Below, piece after piece: positions 6,188-9,683 of a DNA stretch of 9,683 nt. Position 1 is the first letter of the stretch. The number at the start of each line of letters is the position of its first letter. Both the position numbers and the translations under genes were made by a program. The notes beneath the pieces are model-generated. The model ran no database searches. It saw nothing but the letters and a program-made list of their open reading frames with translations, and was not told the DNA's origin. This stretch comes from CAZEQL01 sp964514415 (GTDB lineage: Bacteria; Chloroflexota; Dehalococcoidia; GIF9; AB-539-J10): positions 1 to 9,683 of the forward strand of contig CAZEQL010000042.1 in NCBI GenBank assembly GCA_964514415.1. The letters are read 5' to 3'.

Positions 6188-7546
6188 GTGCGTGATCAAT
6201 TCATTGATGCTATGAAGGGGCATGATGCTGATTATATTGAAGTTCGTGTGGAGGAGAGCCAAAGCACTAATATTGTCTACCGAGGTGAGAGATTGGAAGA
6301 AATAGGGAGAGCGGCTAATTTTGGTGGCAATGTCCGAGCTCTGGTTAAGGGAGGTTGGGGTTTTGTTAGCGTTAATCACCTGGATAAGCTACGGGACAAA
6401 GTGGCATTAGCGGTGAAGGAAGCAAGGCTAGCTAGCAGGGGAACTTTTGAGCTTCCTCCTGTAGAGCCTGTGGTAGACACGGTAACCGTAGAATTAAAGA
6501 AAGATTCAGCGACTGTGCCACTAGCGGCGAAAAAAGAGCTTGTTGATGAATACAATGACATTATGCTAAGCAGCCCCAGGATACAAAGCTCGAGAATTAA
6601 TTACCATGACGTTAGGCGTAAAGTCATTTTTGCTAATTCTGAAGGCAGCTATATAGAACAAGCCAAACCAAGCCTTGCCTTGAGGTTGACGGCTATAGCT
6701 TGGGAGGACAACGAAGTTCAGCAGGCAGGATTAAGCCTGGGCAGTAATGGTGATTTTTCCGCTCTGGAGGGTTTGCATGACCAGGTGAAGGAGATAGCGA
6801 GGCATGCCGCAGCTCTTCTTTCCGCTCCTCAAGTGAAAGGAGGCGAGTACACCGTAATTTTAGACCCTGTTTTAGCCGGGGTTTTTGCTCATGAGGCCTT
6901 TGGGCATTTATCTGAGTCAGATTTTGTTTATCAGAATGAGCAGTTGCGTGAGATTATGACTTTAGGGCGAAGATTTGGAAGCAGGCATCTCAACATCGTT
7001 GATGATGCCACTATTCCTGGACTAAGGGGAAGTTATAGATATGATGATGAGGGGGTACCGGCATCAAAAACCTATCTTATCCGAGAAGGTATTCTAGAAG
7101 GAAGGCTCCACTCTCGAGAGACAGCGGCTAAAATGGGGGAAAAGCTTACGGGAAATGCTCGTGCCATTAATTACCTTTTTCCTCCTATAGTGCGTATGAC
7201 CAATACTTTTATCGAGCCTGGCGATTCGTCTTTCGAGGAAATGCTTAGTGAAGTCAAAGAAGGCGTTTATGTTAAGGACTGGTATGGAGGAATGACTAGC
7301 TTGGAAATGTTCACTTTCACATCTGGGGAAGCTTACATGATTCGTAATGGGAAATTGGCAGAACTTCTACGCCCAGTGATGTTAACAGGCAATGTTTTTG
7401 TTACTCTCGATAACATAGATGCTATTGGCAGTGACCTGGAGATGAATCAGGGAGGGGGTTGTGGCAAAGGAGGGCAATCTCCGTTGCCTGTTTCTAACGG
7501 CAGTCCACATATCAGAATCCACCGCTGTGTGGTAGGAGGCAATTAG
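6188..7546 (+). CDS. tldD: TldD, zinc metallopeptidase subunit
   Basis: This 452-residue protein is the catalytic half of the TldD/TldE peptidase, which in Escherichia coli trims unfolded peptides and matures microcin B17 and the antitoxin CcdA. The zinc motif HEAFGH (His235, Glu236, His240) is intact, and the C-terminal loop GGGCGKGGQ supplies Cys425, the expected third zinc ligand. The N-terminal domain includes the typical GNVRALVKGGWGFVS at 48-61, and the tail SNGSPHIRIHRCVVGG is also typical. Length is slightly below the 481 residues of the E. coli protein. The protein should be cytoplasmic and act as a heterodimer with the next gene. It starts with GTG and is the first gene of a three-gene operon, stopping directly at the TTG of tldE. 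No precursor peptide for it to process is visible in the window. Confidence 0.95.
   Translation: MRDQFIDAMKGHDADYIEVRVEESQSTNIVYRGERLEEIGRAANFGGNVRALVKGGWGFVSVNHLDKLRDKVALAVKEARLASRGTFELPPVEPVVDTVTVELKKDSATVPLAAKKELVDEYNDIMLSSPRIQSSRINYHDVRRKVIFANSEGSYIEQAKPSLALRLTAIAWEDNEVQQAGLSLGSNGDFSALEGLHDQVKEIARHAAALLSAPQVKGGEYTVILDPVLAGVFAHEAFGHLSESDFVYQNEQLREIMTLGRRFGSRHLNIVDDATIPGLRGSYRYDDEGVPASKTYLIREGILEGRLHSRETAAKMGEKLTGNARAINYLFPPIVRMTNTFIEPGDSSFEEMLSEVKEGVYVKDWYGGMTSLEMFTFTSGEAYMIRNGKLAELLRPVMLTGNVFVTLDNIDAIGSDLEMNQGGGCGKGGQSPLPVSNGSPHIRIHRCVVGGN
7534..7539 (+). promoter_or_regulatory. Ribosome binding site fixing the TTG start of tldE
   Basis: AGGAGG sits within the last codons of tldD, seven bases before the TTG at 7547. 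The strong site makes the rare TTG credible and couples the two subunits, which act together. Confidence 0.65.
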
Positions 7547-8863
7547 TTGGAACACCTTTTGGCTACAGAGATTCTTTCCTCCGCTCGCAAAGTAGCCGAG
7601 CAAGCTGAGGTTTTCTGGATTTCTTCTCAGGCAACACCGGTTCATTTTGAAGCCAATCACTTGAAGCAGATTCAAACTAAGGAAAACACTGGAGTTGCCT
7701 TGCGAATTTTTCGAGAAGGTAGAATTGGTTATGCTACGGCTAATGGCGTTGACAATGTGGAAACCTTGCTTGGCATGGCTGTGGAAACATCTCAATTTGG
7801 ATTGCCAGCCAATTTCACATTTTCTCCCTTGAAGAATTATCCTCAAGTGAGCATCTTCGATTCTAAGGTGGAAGGGGTAGCGATAGAGGAGATGGTAGAA
7901 CTTGGCAATCACCTTATAGCTAAAGTTGGAGAACATACTTCCGGTATCCTTTGCGATGTGGAAGTAATTAAAGGAACAAACTCAATTTATATAATCAATT
8001 CTGAAGGTGGTGAAGCAAGTTACAAAAAGAGCTTCTTTAGTCTTAGCCTGGAAGGTGTTCTCATTCGGGATACAGACATGCTTTTTGTCGGTGATAGTGA
8101 AAGCTCATGTCGTTTGCTCTGTAATATTGATATCTTGGCTGACCGAGTGATAAGACAATTGGAAATGGCTAAAGAGAAAGCTACTACGTCTACTAAGTTA
8201 CTGCCGGTGATTTTTACCCCGCGTGGAGTGACTAGTGCGTTATTAAGTCCCATAGAACTAGCTTTTAATGGCAAAACGGTCATTGAAGGAGCCTCACCGT
8301 TGAAAGATAGACTGGGAGAGCGGGTTTTTGACAAAAGGCTCACCTTGTGGGATGATGCTACTATAGCTTATGGTATAGAGAGCTGTCCTTGTGACGACGA
8401 AGGAGTTCCCAGCCGGAAATTAGCGCTTATCAGAGAAGGTGTAGTCTCGCATTTCTTGTATGACTTACAAACGGCAGCTTTAGCTGACACTCAAAGTACT
8501 GGCAATGGTAGGAGAGTTGGTGGTAATTTTCCCAAGCCAGCTATAAGTTCCCTGATAATAGATGAAGGGGATGTTTCCTTTCAGGAAATGGTTGAGGATA
8601 TGAAAGAGGGGTTAATTGTTGAACAGTTAATAGGTGGTGGCCAGGGTAATCTCTTAAGCGGAGATTTTAGTGGCAATGTTTTATTAGGATACAAGGTGGA
8701 AAATGGGGGGATAGTGGGGCGAGTGAAGGATACTATGATTTCTGGAAATATCTATCAGGCTTTAAAGGAAGTCACCATTGGGCGGGAAGTGCGATGGGTT
8801 GATGGAGTTTTACGAAGCCCCCATTTGTATTGTCCCCGTATATCGGTAGCAACCAGGGAGTGA
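7547..8863 (+). CDS. tldE: TldE/PmbA, non-catalytic partner of TldD
   Basis: This 438-residue protein follows tldD with no gap (tldD TAG, then TTG). It has the PmbA/TldE fold pattern: an N-terminal GVALRIFREGRIGYATANG at about 49-67, CPCDDEGVPSRKLALIREG in the middle, and the C-terminal SGNIYQAL-type region. It lacks the HExxxH zinc motif, as expected for TldE, so it should be the structural or substrate-guiding subunit. Length is close to the 450 residues of E. coli PmbA. The middle segment is similar to TldD's DDEGVPASKTYLIREG, as expected of paralogues. Its stop is one base before the PAC2 ATG. Together with tldD this makes a complete peptidase. Confidence 0.94.
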   Translation: MEHLLATEILSSARKVAEQAEVFWISSQATPVHFEANHLKQIQTKENTGVALRIFREGRIGYATANGVDNVETLLGMAVETSQFGLPANFTFSPLKNYPQVSIFDSKVEGVAIEEMVELGNHLIAKVGEHTSGILCDVEVIKGTNSIYIINSEGGEASYKKSFFSLSLEGVLIRDTDMLFVGDSESSCRLLCNIDILADRVIRQLEMAKEKATTSTKLLPVIFTPRGVTSALLSPIELAFNGKTVIEGASPLKDRLGERVFDKRLTLWDDATIAYGIESCPCDDEGVPSRKLALIREGVVSHFLYDLQTAALADTQSTGNGRRVGGNFPKPAISSLIIDEGDVSFQEMVEDMKEGLIVEQLIGGGQGNLLSGDFSGNVLLGYKVENGGIVGRVKDTMISGNIYQALKEVTIGREVRWVDGVLRSPHLYCPRISVATRE

Positions 8864-8864
8864 A

Positions 8865-9671
8865 ATGCGAAAATCTAATTTTGAAAGTAATCTTTATAAG
8901 CTTCATTTAGAACCACATCCTAAAAATTGTTTCATGCTTGCCTCTTGGCCTGGCATTGGTGATGTTTCTCTAATAGTGGCGAGGTATTTGAGAGAGAAGC
9001 TGAATGCTGAGGAAATAGGTGAAATTCGGGCTGTCAAGTTCTTTGAGCCGGTGGGTGTTATAGTAGAAAATAATGTGGTTGAGTCTCCTCGTTTTCCCGA
9101 GAGCAAATTTTATTACTGGCAGGACAATAAGAGTGAGAAGGGCTTGGTGTTATTTATTGGGGAAGAACAGCCTGGTTCTAAGGGATATGAACTGGTTAAC
9201 TGTGTTTTGGATGTAGCACAAAGGCTTAAGGTGCAAATGGTATATAGTTGTGCCGCTGCTGTAACGCAGATTCATCATAGTGAGGAGTCGAAAGTATGGG
9301 GAGTAGCTACCACACATGAGTTAGTCGATCAGCTAAAGAAATACAATGTTGTCCTTAGGGGTGATCTTCGTATTGCTGGATTGAATGGATTAATATTGGG
9401 GATGGCTAAGGAGCGAGATATGGAGGGCATTTGTTTGCTGGGTGAAGTACCAGCGTATGTCACCCAGATAGCAAGTCCTAAAGCCTCTTTGGCCGTGCTT
9501 GAAGTTTTAACCGAAATGTTGGGAATTGAGTTGGACTTGACTGAGCTTAGTCATGTAGCTAAGCAAGCAAACGAGGAAATGGAGAGGATAGCAAAGCAAG
9601 CTACGGCTGAATTTATTGATAAATTTACTGAGCCCATCTGGGAACAAGGTGAAGATGAAGAAGAGGAGTGA
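8865..9671 (+). CDS. PAC2-family protein (proteasome assembly chaperone-like)
   Basis: This 268-residue protein has the PAC2 family hallmarks: the N-terminal ASWPGIGDVS at about 27-36, VLFIGEEQP in the middle, and GLNGLILGMAKERDMEGICLLGEVP at about 173-197, ending the globular part near 225. Family members in archaea and eukaryotes include proteasome-assembly chaperones; bacterial ones are mostly uncharacterised. The last 40 residues form a charged helix with a coiled-coil look (KQANEEMERIAKQATAEF) and then an acidic tail ending GEDEEEE. No protease motif is seen, so its role is probably binding or assembly. The ATG is one base after the tldE stop, with AGGGAG at 8855-8860 four bases ahead, so it is co-expressed with the peptidase. 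A partner role for TldD/TldE is inferred from position only. Confidence 0.85.
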   Translation: MRKSNFESNLYKLHLEPHPKNCFMLASWPGIGDVSLIVARYLREKLNAEEIGEIRAVKFFEPVGVIVENNVVESPRFPESKFYYWQDNKSEKGLVLFIGEEQPGSKGYELVNCVLDVAQRLKVQMVYSCAAAVTQIHHSEESKVWGVATTHELVDQLKKYNVVLRGDLRIAGLNGLILGMAKERDMEGICLLGEVPAYVTQIASPKASLAVLEVLTEMLGIELDLTELSHVAKQANEEMERIAKQATAEFIDKFTEPIWEQGEDEEEE

Positions 9672-9683
9672 CATAGTCTAAAT

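Noticed and set aside
7382..7936. A 184-codon minus-strand reading frame across the tldD-tldE junction
   Set aside because: It runs antisense to two well-supported protein genes, has no recognisable domain, and no ribosome site was evident.
8020..8343. A 107-codon minus-strand frame inside tldE
   Set aside because: Low-complexity serine- and leucine-rich product antisense to a clear family member.
9640..9671. Acidic tail of the PAC2 protein as a frameshift artefact
   Set aside because: The tail continues smoothly from a charged helix to an in-frame TGA, and acidic or charged tails are plausible for this kind of protein.

Overview
This is a bacterial window with compact, mostly co-directional gene sets, good Shine-Dalgarno sites and GTG/TTG starts. 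The TldD-TldE-PAC2 arrangement, a metallo-beta-lactamase-fold protein with an HxHxGH motif, and a small zinc-ribbon protein beside a DUF523 protein remind me of Dehalococcoidia-like Chloroflexota. That placement is an inference from recalled families, not a search result. Nothing in the window is a ribosomal RNA, tRNA, CRISPR array, transposase or phage gene.

Layout, left to right. (1) Positions 1-664, minus strand: a metallo-beta-lactamase-fold hydrolase that runs off the left edge. (2) Positions 665-3329, plus strand: an insertion-like stretch with a probable promoter (698-726), a 31-codon leader ORF (802-897) overlapping the start of an MFS transporter (872-2188), and an AT-rich nitrilase-superfamily amidohydrolase with an N-terminal export or anchor sequence (2265-3329). 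These two genes differ sharply in base composition from each other and, by eye, from the rest, which suggests separate acquisition. (3) Positions 3383-4069, minus strand: a zinc-ribbon protein followed 9 bases later by a DUF523 (TudS-like) cysteine protein. (4) Positions 4123-6043, minus strand: a nucleoside hydrolase followed one base later by a PfkB-family sugar kinase. Together these suggest a nucleoside salvage module: the hydrolase frees ribose from a nucleoside and the kinase phosphorylates it or a related substrate. (5) Positions 6124-9671, plus strand: a tight operon of tldD, tldE and a PAC2-family gene, driven by a well-formed sigma70-type promoter. TldD carries the zinc protease motif, TldE is its non-catalytic partner, and the PAC2 protein resembles archaeal and eukaryotic proteasome-assembly chaperones.

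The nucleoside module and the tld operon are divergent and share a short control region (6044-6187), in which one TTGGACAA element can serve as a -35 box on both strands. The most interesting lead is the zero- to one-base spacing of tldD, tldE and the PAC2 gene. It suggests a peptide-processing system that includes a PAC2 partner. No precursor peptide is visible in the window.
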